Origin: an uncultured Endomicrobiia bacterium
GTDB taxonomy: Bacteria > Elusimicrobiota > Endomicrobiia > DTEH01
Reading direction: 5' to 3'
Assembly: GCA_937928765.1 (NCBI GenBank)
Contig: CALFVX010000003.1
Coordinates: 1-64,000 of the forward strand
Length of the DNA: 64,000 nucleotides
How positions within the stretch are numbered: position 1 is the stretch's first letter; each line of letters begins with the position of its first letter. The notes under the pieces were generated by a model. The model did no database searches, had not been told where the DNA came from, and saw only the letters and a program-made list of their open reading frames with translations. Of the stretch, positions 54,259 to 63,686 are shown piece after piece. Both the position numbers and the translations under genes were made by a program.

Positions 54259-54892
54259 CTTTATTCTCCTTATTAGCAAAATTTTTAAATTCAAACTTTA
54301 CAGAATAAATAAGATTTTCTAACTCTGCTTCAATATGTACATCATTTACTATACAATCTTTAACTTTCAACCTAACAGGAGAAAAATTAAGTATGCCTTT
54401 AATTCCATAACTTATCATAAGTTCAGCAACTCTTTGAGCAGCAACTTCAGGAACACTTAAAACGCCAATTTTTATTTCTTCTTTCTTTAAAACTTCTTTC
54501 ATCTTATCTAAATGATAAATTGGTATTTCAGCATCTTCTTTAATTTTTTTAGGATCAATATCAAACCCTGCAACAATTTTTATTCCAACATTTTCAAATC
54601 CTGGATAGTTGATTAGTGCAGAACCAATATTTCCTACACCAACAATTATTACTTTCTCTACACCATCTTTACCTAAAATTTCATCTATTTTTTTTATTAA
54701 ATAATCTATATCATAACCACCCTTGTTTTTACCTTTTATGTTCAAAAAAGAAAAATCTTTTCTTACTTTTACAGGATTTATACCTAAAGCATCAGCTAAA
54801 TTAACAGAAAACACACGAATAAAACCTAGTTCTTTCATTTTTGTTGCAATCTTTTTATACCTTATTAACCTATTTAATAAATCTTTGTTCAT
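54242..54892 (-). CDS. rex: redox-sensing transcriptional repressor Rex
   Basis: 216 residues from ATG 54892, seven bases after GGAG. N-terminal winged helix (FSVNLADALGINPVKVRKDF) and a Rossmann domain sensing NADH/NAD+ (VIIVGVGNIGSALINYPGF; AGFDIDPKKI). A short C-terminal swap helix. First gene of the rex-hydBACGEF unit, so it likely regulates its own operon in response to NADH. Candidate operator sequences lie upstream. Confidence 0.95.
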   Translation of the reverse strand: MNKDLLNRLIRYKKIATKMKELGFIRVFSVNLADALGINPVKVRKDFSFLNIKGKNKGGYDIDYLIKKIDEILGKDGVEKVIIVGVGNIGSALINYPGFENVGIKIVAGFDIDPKKIKEDAEIPIYHLDKMKEVLKKEEIKIGVLSVPEVAAQRVAELMISYGIKGILNFSPVRLKVKDCIVNDVHIEAELENLIYSVKFEFKNFANKENKDDHTN

Positions 54893-54917
54893 AAAAAACT
54901 CCAAATTTTATATTTTA

Positions 54918-54969
54918 TTGTTAAAAATTAGAACAAAAAATGATATTTTTAGAACAAAAAATGATATTT
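54918..54969 (-). promoter_or_regulatory. rex-operon upstream region: Rex-like inverted repeat and 20-base direct repeat
   Basis: TTGTT (54918-54922) and AACAA (54932-54936) make an imperfect inverted repeat of 19 bases similar to the TTGTTAA-N4-TTAACAA Rex consensus. It overlaps minus-strand promoter boxes TTGTTC (54936-54931) and TATAAA about 18 bases further. A 20-base unit TAGAACAAAAAATGATATTT occurs at 54929-54948 and again at 54950-54969, period 21 bases, that is two helical turns. Confidence 0.45.
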
Positions 54970-55097
54970 AAAAATTTTAATGTATATTTTTTTACAAAAA
55001 ATTATTGTTTTTGTCAATATGAGAGAAAAATTAAATAATTAATAGGATATATTTGGTAAAATAAAATATTTTTATCACAAGAAAAGTTATTTTATAC

Positions 55098-55418
55098 TTA
55101 AATTTCTATAAATTCTATTGAACAATTTTGTGGTGAGAAAATCTCAAATTCGACTTCAATTGCTTTTAATATTGCCTGTGGGACAACACAACTCGTTCTA
55201 CATACATATTTTGAACAGACTTTATGAACCTGTGTTTCACACATTTTTAAGCTAAGTTCTTCTCCAACTTTGATATTTCTTAATTCTTTTTTTGCTTGGT
55301 TTATATAATCACAATTTGTTTCTACATCAACTTCTGCTAAAGAATTAGAAAGTTTTTTAATTTTTATTACTACTTCTTTATTACACTGTCCTGCATTTAC
55401 ATAAACTACTGATTTCAT
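55098..55418 (-). CDS. DUF6951-like cysteine-containing protein
   Basis: 106-residue soluble protein. VVYVNAGQCNKEVVIKIKK at the N-terminus, VETNCDYI in the middle, and KVCSKYVCRTSCVVPQAILKA-type end with several cysteines fit the family annotated DUF6951, where the pattern HAACPVPSGILKAVEV is usual. The cysteines suggest a metal or Fe-S site. Single gene. Function unknown. Confidence 0.65.
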   Translation of the reverse strand: MKSVVYVNAGQCNKEVVIKIKKLSNSLAEVDVETNCDYINQAKKELRNIKVGEELSLKMCETQVHKVCSKYVCRTSCVVPQAILKAIEVEFEIFSPQNCSIEFIEI

Positions 55419-55467
55419 AAATTTATTTGAAAATTTTTATTTACTTTAGATAAAAAATTTTGATAAA

Positions 55468-56121
55468 TTATATATGAACATTTAGAATATAATTTGCAAG
55501 TTCAGAATGATTCCCTAAAACTACATCTGCAAGAGATAATTTCTCTTTAGGCAATGTTGTAGCAATTGCTATACAATACAATCCTGCGTTTTTTGCAGAT
55601 AAGATTCCTGTAGGAGAATTTTCTACAGCTAAACTTTCTTCTTTTTTAGCACCTAGAAGTTCTAAAGCTTTTTGGTACGGTTGAGGATGAGGTTTTCTGT
55701 ATTGAATTTTATCTGCTGTGATTATTACATCTACTAAATTTGATATTTCTTTAGGTAAGTCCACATCAACAATATCTTTATCTGAACCAGTGATTATTGC
55801 TAATTTTTTATCATAAGATTTTAATTTATAAAATAATTCTAAAATACCATAATAAGGTTTTACCTCTTTTGCGTATTTTTCAATAAAAATTTTTTTATGA
55901 TTATTAATAATTTCAAAATATTTTTCTTTAGTTAGAAAAACATTTGAGTTTTTTGCTATTTCTTTTAACAACTCATATGTTATAGCACCTTCGTTGTTTA
56001 ATATAATTTCTTCTGAAATATTTATTTCAGAAATAAAACATGCTTGTTGCATAGCTTTTGTATGATATGGCATACTATTAAGAATCACACCATCTAAATC
56101 AAAAAGGAAAAATTTTTTCAT
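55468..56121 (-). CDS. HAD-superfamily hydrolase (beta-phosphoglucomutase/phosphatase-like)
   Basis: 217 residues. FLFDLDGVILNSMPYH is HAD motif I with the two aspartates; ITGSDKDIV is motif II; KPHPQPYQKALELLG motif III and VENSPTGILSAKNAGLYCIA motif IV. The helical cap lies between motifs I and II. Phosphatase or sugar-phosphate mutase; the substrate cannot be told. Confidence 0.88.
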   Translation of the reverse strand: MKKFFLFDLDGVILNSMPYHTKAMQQACFISEINISEEIILNNEGAITYELLKEIAKNSNVFLTKEKYFEIINNHKKIFIEKYAKEVKPYYGILELFYKLKSYDKKLAIITGSDKDIVDVDLPKEISNLVDVIITADKIQYRKPHPQPYQKALELLGAKKEESLAVENSPTGILSAKNAGLYCIAIATTLPKEKLSLADVVLGNHSELANYILNVHI

Positions 56122-56164
56122 AGAACAAAATTTTATTATTTTTCAATTTAAGTTTCAACAAAAA

Positions 56165-56791
56165 TTATAAATTTCTATAAAAAATTTTATTGTTATTTAC
56201 AGATTTTTGAAATCCTATTTTTTTAAGATACTTGTTATATTTTTCGTTTTCAGAAAATATAAAAAGTTGTTTTATATGTAAATCTTTAAATTCTTGTTTA
56301 ATTTCTTCTGAATTAAAAAATGCAGTTGCATTTTTAAAATCTCTATATTCTTTTGTTACATAATCAACTAAAATCTCTGCTTTTTCATTTTCTTTTTTGA
56401 AAATAAAGATTCCAACTAACACCAAATTTCGCAATATTAAAAAACATTTAACATCTTGTTGCAAAATCTTAGTACCAAAATCAGGGAAAAAATTTTTTAT
56501 ATCTTTTAAGTTATAATTTATAAAAAACTCTAAAATTTTATTTTGTTGCTCTGACTTAATAAATTTAAAAACATCTTTTTTTGTCTTAAGTACAAAAATA
56601 TAATAAATATTTATAACCGCAATAAAAAAATTTAACAAAAACACAGCCGGAGCTTTAATTAACAGTCCATAAGTTGAAAACAAAATCGCTCCTATACAAT
56701 TTATAATTCTTAATTTAAAAATGTTGCTCATCAATAAAGATATTGCTATTAAAAAAGAGCCAGAATATCCTATGATTTCATATACTATCAT
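56165..56791 (-). CDS. YgjV-like membrane protein with cytoplasmic C-terminal GNAT-like domain
   Basis: 208 residues. About the first 80 hold three membrane segments (GYSGSFLIAISLLMSNIFKL; NCIGAILFSTYGLLIKAPA; LLNFFIAVINIYYIFVL), the pattern of E. coli YgjV. Residues 110-208 (LVLVGIFIFKKENEKAEILV; VTKEYRDFKN; YNKYLKKIGFQKS) look like part of an acetyltransferase (GNAT) fold, including the typical NxxYxxYLxKxGF ending. The stop region overlaps the rimO start by 4 bases. Function unknown. Confidence 0.65.
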   Translation of the reverse strand: MIVYEIIGYSGSFLIAISLLMSNIFKLRIINCIGAILFSTYGLLIKAPAVFLLNFFIAVINIYYIFVLKTKKDVFKFIKSEQQNKILEFFINYNLKDIKNFFPDFGTKILQQDVKCFLILRNLVLVGIFIFKKENEKAEILVDYVTKEYRDFKNATAFFNSEEIKQEFKDLHIKQLFIFSENEKYNKYLKKIGFQKSVNNNKIFYRNL

Positions 56792-58119
56792 AAAATTTCT
56801 CCTTCTAAATCATAGATATATTTTATGTTTGTGATTTTTATTTTTTCAACAATTTTATTTGCTGAATTTAAAAAATATGTTTTGCCATCAACTTCTGGAC
56901 ATTGAAATTCTGTATGGCCAAAATTTTCTTCATCAACTAATATTTTATATATTTTTCCAACACGAGATTTATTTTTTTGATATGTTATTTTTTGTTGTAC
57001 TCTCATTATTTCGTCTAACCTTTGTTTTTTTGTTTCATTATCAACTTTTGGATATATCTTTTCTGCTTTTGTATTTTTTTGTTCTGAGTAGATAAAACAT
57101 CCCAACCAATCAAATTCAAGTTGTTTTATATCTTCTAAAAGAATTTTAAAATCATCTTCTTTCTCTTGTGGAAATCCTACAATAGTTGTTGTCCTTAATG
57201 AAATATTATCTAATTTTTTTCTTAGTTTCTCTACAAGAGCAAATATTTGTTTTCTTGTAATTTTTCTTTCCATAAGAGATAAAATTTTATCAGAAGTATG
57301 TTGTATTGGAATATCCAAATATCTACAAACTTTTTCGTTTTCTTTTATTTCATAAATAAATTCATCATAAAAATGTGCTGGATGTGTATAAAGAATCCTT
57401 ATCCAAAACAAATTTTTAATTTTTGACAGTTCTTTTATAAGCTTATGCAACATCTGTTTTTTATAAATCTTTATTCCATACAAAGTTGTATCGTGCGAGA
57501 TAAGAATTAATTCTTTGACTCCAAAATTTACAATATTTTCTGCTTCTTTTAAAATATCTTCTATTGGTCTTTCACGATAACTACCACGTATTTTTGGTAT
57601 TAAACAATAAGCACATTTATTATCACATCCATCTGCAACTTTTAAATATGCATAACTTTTAGGAGTGGATAATATCCTAGGAAGTTTATTGTGAGGAACA
57701 AAATTTTTTTGTAAAGAAACTTCTATAACTTTTTTTTCTAAGATAATTTCTTTTTTATCTTTTTTTTGTGTTACACATAAATTTTTTATAAACTTTGGTA
57801 TTTTTGTATAGTCAGAGATGCCAAAAATTGCATCAATTTTTGGATACTGCTTTAAAATTTTTTCTTTTTCTAATTGTGCAAGACATCCTATAACTATTAA
57901 ATTAAAATTTCTGTTTTCTTTGAACTTTATCAGTTTGCTTATATAAGTTTTTGCTTCTTTTCTTGCTGAAGTTATAAAACTACAAGTATTTAATATCACA
58001 ACATCTGAATCATTTGGATTATTAACAAAATTGTAGTTTTCTTTTGACAACAATCCTAAAAGATATTCACTATCAACTAAATTTTTAGAACAACCTAATG
58101 AAATTAAATTTATTTTCAC
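56788..58119 (-). CDS. rimO: ribosomal protein S12 methylthiotransferase RimO
   Basis: 443 residues. N-terminal UPF0004 domain with Cys in ISLGCSKNLVDSEYL, LNTCSFI and IGCLAQLEK. Radical SAM motif in VADGCDNKCAYCLIPKIRGSYR. C-terminal TRAM domain near VGKIYKILVDEENFGHTEF. The RimO-specific starting motif LGCSKNLVDSE separates it from MiaB. Adds a methylthio group to Asp89 of S12. Confidence 0.95.
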   Translation of the reverse strand: MKINLISLGCSKNLVDSEYLLGLLSKENYNFVNNPNDSDVVILNTCSFITSARKEAKTYISKLIKFKENRNFNLIVIGCLAQLEKEKILKQYPKIDAIFGISDYTKIPKFIKNLCVTQKKDKKEIILEKKVIEVSLQKNFVPHNKLPRILSTPKSYAYLKVADGCDNKCAYCLIPKIRGSYRERPIEDILKEAENIVNFGVKELILISHDTTLYGIKIYKKQMLHKLIKELSKIKNLFWIRILYTHPAHFYDEFIYEIKENEKVCRYLDIPIQHTSDKILSLMERKITRKQIFALVEKLRKKLDNISLRTTTIVGFPQEKEDDFKILLEDIKQLEFDWLGCFIYSEQKNTKAEKIYPKVDNETKKQRLDEIMRVQQKITYQKNKSRVGKIYKILVDEENFGHTEFQCPEVDGKTYFLNSANKIVEKIKITNIKYIYDLEGEIL

Positions 58120-58166
58120 TCTGGTTAAAACAAATTTTTTTAAGAAATTTTATGAATTAAACATTT

Positions 58167-59750
58167 TTACCATGAACTATTAGATGCTGGAACAAATTCC
58201 CAACTTTTTCTTACAAGAACAACATTTAGTGAAGGCAACTCTAAACTATCATTAAAAAATAATATTGAATATTCAGAAACTCCTGTTCCTCTTGATACAT
58301 TACCTACAACCCATGCCGCACCATATATATCCATAGGACCTTCCATATTATAATTTCCGCCTACATACAAAAATCCTGCAAGTCCAACATCTGTATTTGC
58401 TGCAGTAGGACCGCCGGTCCAACTTTCATTACCGAATCTAAATATTGCTCTAACTCTTCTATAACCATAATCAGCAGGATATTGATTAACAGCTTGAGTA
58501 TCAATTTTTTGGTATTCAAGGTATGCTTCAGAAGGAACTTTACATTCTTCGTCAGTAAGTCCGGTCTCTTTATTGCCTGTCCAGGAAAGGTTATCTCCTG
58601 TATAATTTGTGAAATTCCCTCTTATAATAAGTTGTCCCTTTATACCACAACCGTTTTCAGCTGTCCCTCCAGTCATTATTAGATCGCCGTCATAATACCA
58701 AACACGGTTTGCAAGCTTTGCTGGATGCCGCCATGGATTTTGTAGATGCGGCCTTCCATCATGATTTTGTCCAGGGTTAAGATTACAAGTTGAAAGGTTT
58801 TCATAAGAAACTGAAAGATTACTTTTTCTTACTCTAACTCGTTGCCAATATTTCGGTCCTTTATAACTATTCATTGAAGAACAAGCATAAAAATTTAAAG
58901 TATTAATTGTTGCTGAACTCATAATATTAAGCGTAGGATGGACATATTTAATCCATGTATTTGGCGGTTGTGCATATAATGGATAAACTTTATTCCACAT
59001 AAAATAGTTATAAGTACTATCTTCTGAAACTTTTTCAAGATATGTTGCTACATTAACTGCAGCAGAAGATCTTAACTCAGCAAAATTTAAAATTGGAAGG
59101 TCTGCTACAGGATAATCAGACCACCACTCAAGATTATCAGTGTTTGGTGGATCTAGTCCATTTATATCTCTTGGGTAAGAAGGAACCGAAGATACTACTC
59201 CTCGGGCAAATTTTCTTGGATAATATTTTCTTGCTATAACCGCATCTGTGATATTAATATTTCCATGAGCCATTATAGGACCCCAATGGCATTCGAACGC
59301 GTTACCAAGGTAGATGTTACCTTTTGATATTATTGATCCTGGAATTGTTTGATTTTTAAATACAGCTTTAATAGCAATCACTTCAGATGTCTTTTTGTCT
59401 TTCCCTTCAGAAATTACTGTTAGATTTCTAAACTCAGGCCCACTTGAAAGTTTTATTCTGTAAAATCCGCCTTCTATGTCGTCATATATTACATCAAAAT
59501 TATATCCATCAATAGTGTTGCCTTTTAATATTTCATCCCATGTACTTGGAGATGTGTTTATTTTCCAAACTGCACGAGCAATCCCTGCTTCAGCTAAATT
59601 TGTTGCTATTTTTTTTGCTTGAATTTTAATAGATGTTTTTGTTTGTTGTTGACTCCATTCTATTATTGTTGGAACTATTATTACTAAAAGCAACATTATT
59701 GCTATAACTATTGGCAACACATTGCCTTTTTTATTATTTATAACATACAT
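58167..59750 (-). CDS. pilus-assembly PilX-like protein with a long C-terminal region
   Basis: 527 residues from ATG 59750, seven bases after GGAGGTGA. KKGNVLPIVIAIMLLLVIIV is a hydrophobic N-terminal helix like PilX, followed by KIATNLAEAGIARAVWKIN, the pattern of PilX/GspK-type minor pilins. The rest is an exported, Asn/Gly/aromatic-rich domain with beta character (QLIIRGNFTNYTGDNLSWTG). Same strand and close spacing as the two prepilin genes. No prepilin peptidase or pilus motor is in the window. Confidence 0.7.
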   Translation of the reverse strand: MYVINNKKGNVLPIVIAIMLLLVIIVPTIIEWSQQQTKTSIKIQAKKIATNLAEAGIARAVWKINTSPSTWDEILKGNTIDGYNFDVIYDDIEGGFYRIKLSSGPEFRNLTVISEGKDKKTSEVIAIKAVFKNQTIPGSIISKGNIYLGNAFECHWGPIMAHGNINITDAVIARKYYPRKFARGVVSSVPSYPRDINGLDPPNTDNLEWWSDYPVADLPILNFAELRSSAAVNVATYLEKVSEDSTYNYFMWNKVYPLYAQPPNTWIKYVHPTLNIMSSATINTLNFYACSSMNSYKGPKYWQRVRVRKSNLSVSYENLSTCNLNPGQNHDGRPHLQNPWRHPAKLANRVWYYDGDLIMTGGTAENGCGIKGQLIIRGNFTNYTGDNLSWTGNKETGLTDEECKVPSEAYLEYQKIDTQAVNQYPADYGYRRVRAIFRFGNESWTGGPTAANTDVGLAGFLYVGGNYNMEGPMDIYGAAWVVGNVSRGTGVSEYSILFFNDSLELPSLNVVLVRKSWEFVPASNSSW

Positions 59751-59832
59751 TAAAATCACCTCCAACAAACTTTAGTTCTTTTAAATTTTTTTGTATAATC
59801 TTTCTTTCATGTTAATCACTACTTTATACCTC

Positions 59833-60324
59833 TTAATTCATTATCATAACTTTTTCAGAAGCCATATGTAATGCTTTCTTTTTTAATTCATAAACATTTT
59901 TTTCAAGTGTTAATGCAACCGATACAATATTTTGTTCATATGATTTAGGCAAAGTTATTGCAAAATAAGTGATATTTTTAGAAAGTATTTTTAAATTCCC
60001 ATCTATTTTTTGATACAACTTACGATCAATTTGATAATAACTAACTCGGTGTCCATTTATTGTGTAAAAACTTACTCTTGAATAATATGGTTGGGTATCA
60101 TCATATCTATCAATAACAATACTATCACTTATGCCATTTCTTAAATTTTTCGTTATAAGTTCCATAATAACTCTTGTTTCTTCTTGCAATTCTTTTTGTG
60201 CCCATGTTAGACGATAAAACTGCCAAATATGGCTAAACATTGATGATACACTAAGTGTTAATATCCCAAACATTGTTACCACGATTAACAATTCAACTAA
60301 TGTCCATCCTTTAGCGTTTTTCAT
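59833..60324 (-). CDS. prepilin-like protein (PulJ/PilW type)
   Basis: 163 residues. Type IV prepilin signature NAKGWTLVELLIVVTMFGIL, with cleavage after the Gly and Glu at +5; a Trp follows the Gly instead of Phe. Then a helical N-terminal domain and a beta-rich C-terminal part (YYSRVSFYTINGHRVSYYQI). Minor pseudopilin of the PilW/GspJ kind by its place after the PilV-like gene. Confidence 0.8.
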   Translation of the reverse strand: MKNAKGWTLVELLIVVTMFGILTLSVSSMFSHIWQFYRLTWAQKELQEETRVIMELITKNLRNGISDSIVIDRYDDTQPYYSRVSFYTINGHRVSYYQIDRKLYQKIDGNLKILSKNITYFAITLPKSYEQNIVSVALTLEKNVYELKKKALHMASEKVMIMN

Positions 60325-60328
60325 ATTT

Positions 60329-62869
60329 TTAAAAATTTAAATCTTGGTTAGATGTTTCCATACCAGGTAAAACTGTTATTGCTGTAATATTTTTTGATCT
60401 TATAGTTGGTTTTTGTGTCACTATATCATATGTACTATAATACCCATACAAATTATATTTTGTAGTTGTTGATCCGATAACTTCTAAAATATAGCTTCCG
60501 TCTTCATAACTGCTTGTAAGAAAATAAGCAGTACCAAAAACTGTAGATGAAGATATTATTGGTGGTGTTGTGATTGTAGATGTTGATGCTATGATCAACA
60601 CACCTGTAGAAATTGGGGTTCCTAAATATTTTACTTTTCCTGTAATTTTTCCCATAGCATTTGTTATAGTAAAAGTTCCTGCAAAAACAGTTAATCCTGC
60701 TTGCACAGTAACTGTACTTACTGAAGGTATACTTTGTTCTTTACTACTTAAAACTGGTTTTACATACCACAATCCTGCTGGAATGTTGCCTATAACAAAC
60801 CTTCCATTATTATCCGAAACTTCTTCAGCATAAGAATATCCTTCTTGTGTTAAAACTTGTACTACAATACTTGCTAAAGGATTAATTTTATCTCTTGAAA
60901 CAAACCCAGAAATTTTTCCTCCTTTAGATAAAACAAAGTCTACGCCAGATGTTATTATTCCTTCTTTTACTTCAACATTTGTTCGTGTAAACGAAATATA
61001 CATTGGATTTTCATTATTAGGATTTGCAACTACACTGTATACTCCGGTTGCTATTGACATAAAATATATCCCTTGAGAATTTGTATAAACCTTTGTATCT
61101 CTTACTTGAACCCCAATATTAGACAAAGGAAGGTTTGTGTTATCCAAAACTTTTCCTGAAATAAATCCTTCAGTAGTAGATGAAATAACTTGTAAGTAAT
61201 GGTAAGGATAAATCCACACTGGGTTTGTGAAGTTGTTAAGTATCCCAGTTTTTGCATTTGTCTCAACTTTAACATTACTAACAAATATAGCTTTGTTATT
61301 TGTTGAAACAACTACATTCCAACTACCAGTTGCTACTGAAATTAATTCAAAATATGCAACTTCTGGAGGAGATGTTTTATTTGCAACTGTTAAACTTGAA
61401 AGTCCGTCATTGCAGGATATAAAAGCGCCATCTGCTGGTCTTCCTGTCAAAGGAGGAAATATATCTGAAGAATTACGTGGTGGAATTTGCATTGGTTTTC
61501 TTACACTGCTAAAATTTAAGTTATTGTTATCTGAATCATAACAATTTCCAAAACCATCTATATAGACTGCAAAAGTTGATACTTTTCTTACAAACTGTTC
61601 ATTTTCTTCAAGACCAATATTTTGGTCAAATCCGTCTTTTTCATACACTGGTGCATATTTTTTGCCACTAACACCATCATTATTTCTTGCATCCCAGCCA
61701 AAAATGTCTATTATATTATTTGATATTTTATTATATAAAACGATAGATCCACCAGCATAAATCTGTCCATTTTCTTCAAATGTTTTTATTATATTAGGAT
61801 AACCAGGATTTGTTTCTAAAAACACAGCATCTGCTTGTTTTGTTAAACCACAAGCAGTAATAGTTGTAGTATTAGCAATTAGATAATATCCATAAGGAGG
61901 AATAAAAAATGTTTTGTATTCAACAACCACATCTTTTAGATAATCTTGTGGATGTGTAGATTGATATTTTATACCTAAAATACCTAAATATGGGCCTGAA
62001 GAAACTAATACATATTCTGCCGTAGGATTATAAAGTTCAACATATTCTTGACTAAACCCTTCTAAAGTAACGGTTGAACCTACTACTTGAGAAATTACAA
62101 CTCTATCATTTATCCATACATAACCAAAAACTGTTCCTGAAGACATCGGCTGAAGATCAAAATCAACTGTTTGTGGAGAAGCTCCTATAGAAACAAATTT
62201 TATTTCAGGAAAAAAACCTCTTTTTGTAGCCATCAAATTGTAGCTTCCAAAAGGGGTTTTTATAGAATAATCTCCACTTGTATCAGTATAATCCATACAA
62301 CCAATATTTTCTGCAAGACAAACCAACGCATCTTTAATTGCTACAAAATTTGTTTTATTTCTTACTTTTCCTTTAACAACTCCTCTAAAAGATGATATAT
62401 CAGGATTTGCAATTGTGGTGTTTAAATAAACAACTTTTTCTCCTAAACCAATATTGTATACAACCGAAATTTTTATGTATTTCATCCCACGATCAATTGA
62501 TGTAGGTGGTAAGGGCTGCAGTTTTCCGTTTATTTCATCTACAGGACAAACATAAGTATATCTTGTGAAATATATCCCACCTTCTAAAATTCTTTCTGGA
62601 GGAAAATATTCTGTATCATAAGGTATATGAGGATAAAATTGTGTTAAATACTGAGGTTGTGGAGTAATAAGAACCTTGTAATACGGCATCTGACGAAGAA
62701 TCTGAATTTTTTCCTGTGCAAGATTTGTAGCTAAACTTTTTGCTTTTGAACTAACAAGCGCTTTTGAGATATTGTTAAAACTGCCAACATAACCTAATAT
62801 TACAACACTCACAATTACTACTGCAACAAGAAGTTCTACTAATGTTACGCCTTTAGTTTTTGTATTCAT
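60329..62869 (-). CDS. giant prepilin carrying carboxypeptidase-regulatory-like and lamin-tail-like domains
   Basis: 846 residues, much longer than ordinary minor pilins (150-250). The start TKGVTLVELLVAVVIVSVVI is a type IV prepilin signature, followed by PilV-like EKIQILRQMPYYKVLI. After about residue 170 come a carboxypeptidase-regulatory-like beta domain (GKVRNKTNFVAIKDALVCLA; TSGDYSIKTPFGSYNLMA), a lamin-tail-like region (FSQEYVELYNPTAEYVLVSS; PPYGYYLIANTT), and three or four more beta repeats (GFISGKVLDNTNLPLSNIGV; GKISGFVSRDKINPLASIVV; GKITGKVKYLGTPISTGVLI). Likely a tip-displayed adhesin-like pilin. It heads the three-gene pilin set. Confidence 0.78.
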   Translation of the reverse strand: MNTKTKGVTLVELLVAVVIVSVVILGYVGSFNNISKALVSSKAKSLATNLAQEKIQILRQMPYYKVLITPQPQYLTQFYPHIPYDTEYFPPERILEGGIYFTRYTYVCPVDEINGKLQPLPPTSIDRGMKYIKISVVYNIGLGEKVVYLNTTIANPDISSFRGVVKGKVRNKTNFVAIKDALVCLAENIGCMDYTDTSGDYSIKTPFGSYNLMATKRGFFPEIKFVSIGASPQTVDFDLQPMSSGTVFGYVWINDRVVISQVVGSTVTLEGFSQEYVELYNPTAEYVLVSSGPYLGILGIKYQSTHPQDYLKDVVVEYKTFFIPPYGYYLIANTTTITACGLTKQADAVFLETNPGYPNIIKTFEENGQIYAGGSIVLYNKISNNIIDIFGWDARNNDGVSGKKYAPVYEKDGFDQNIGLEENEQFVRKVSTFAVYIDGFGNCYDSDNNNLNFSSVRKPMQIPPRNSSDIFPPLTGRPADGAFISCNDGLSSLTVANKTSPPEVAYFELISVATGSWNVVVSTNNKAIFVSNVKVETNAKTGILNNFTNPVWIYPYHYLQVISSTTEGFISGKVLDNTNLPLSNIGVQVRDTKVYTNSQGIYFMSIATGVYSVVANPNNENPMYISFTRTNVEVKEGIITSGVDFVLSKGGKISGFVSRDKINPLASIVVQVLTQEGYSYAEEVSDNNGRFVIGNIPAGLWYVKPVLSSKEQSIPSVSTVTVQAGLTVFAGTFTITNAMGKITGKVKYLGTPISTGVLIIASTSTITTPPIISSSTVFGTAYFLTSSYEDGSYILEVIGSTTTKYNLYGYYSTYDIVTQKPTIRSKNITAITVLPGMETSNQDLNF

Positions 62870-63129
62870 TTATTTATTTTTTATTATTAAAAATTTTATA
62901 GTAAATTCAACAATTTAAGTTTTTGTAAATGAATTTTTTAAAGTATAAATTGAAAATATACTTATTCATCAGTTGGATTTTAAAGAACAGAAAATTTGTG
63001 TGTTAAAGGATTAAAAACTTATTACTCTTTTCCTAATTTAATTATATATACTAAATTTTCTTTTTGACAACATAGAAAAAATTTTTTAAACAGGTTGTTT
63101 TTTATAAATGTTTTTGTTATTTAATTTTT

Positions 63130-63606
63130 ATGTTATTAGCAAACTTTTTTGTTTACTTATCAACCATTTTAAAACTTTTGTTAAACCATCTAATTAACAT
63201 TCCTTTAAACTTACTTGCTGGATTGGGAAAATTTTATGTTGTAATGATTGCTTTTATAATTGATATAATTCAGTCAACAATATACACAAAAATTCTTGAA
63301 GGTAATAAAATTTTTGATAAACTTAAATTTTTTAAAAATTTATTACCAGAAGAAAGTAAAATCCAACAAAAACCTTTTTTTACAAAATTCAGAAAGCCCC
63401 AATATTTAGGTATTTTTATTTTAGCATCACTTCCAGTATATACAGGTGGGATTTGTGCTGCTGCAACATTAAGATATATATCTAAAAATCTCAACCCTAA
63501 AAAATCTCTTATAGTAATGTATTTAGGTAGTTTATTAGGATGTATTATATGGGTATTAGGGATAAACTTTTTATTTGAAGTTTTTAAATTTATATTTAAA
63601 GTATAA
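63130..63606 (+). CDS. small multidrug-export-family membrane protein
   Basis: 158 residues with about four membrane segments. VMIAFIIDIIQSTIYTKI, YLGIFILASLPVYTGGICAAATLRY and PKKSLIVMYLGSLLGCIIW match the pattern of the putative small multi-drug export family (PF06695-like). The substrate is unproven. No ribosome-binding site. Single gene between two minus-strand genes. Confidence 0.7.
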   Translation: MLLANFFVYLSTILKLLLNHLINIPLNLLAGLGKFYVVMIAFIIDIIQSTIYTKILEGNKIFDKLKFFKNLLPEESKIQQKPFFTKFRKPQYLGIFILASLPVYTGGICAAATLRYISKNLNPKKSLIVMYLGSLLGCIIWVLGINFLFEVFKFIFKV

Positions 63607-63686
63607 AAATTTTATTATTAAATAACTTAACTAAATTTTTTTATTAATAAAAACTGCAATATTTTTATAATAAGCAGATTAATTTA

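Noticed and set aside
60570-60833. 87-residue plus-strand open frame
   Set aside because: Shadow of the repeat region of the giant prepilin.
62870-63129. Gene or strong regulatory site in the 260-base gap after the prepilins
   Set aside because: Only an AAGTATA/TATACTT inverted repeat (62941-62963) is visible, which is expected by chance at this base composition.
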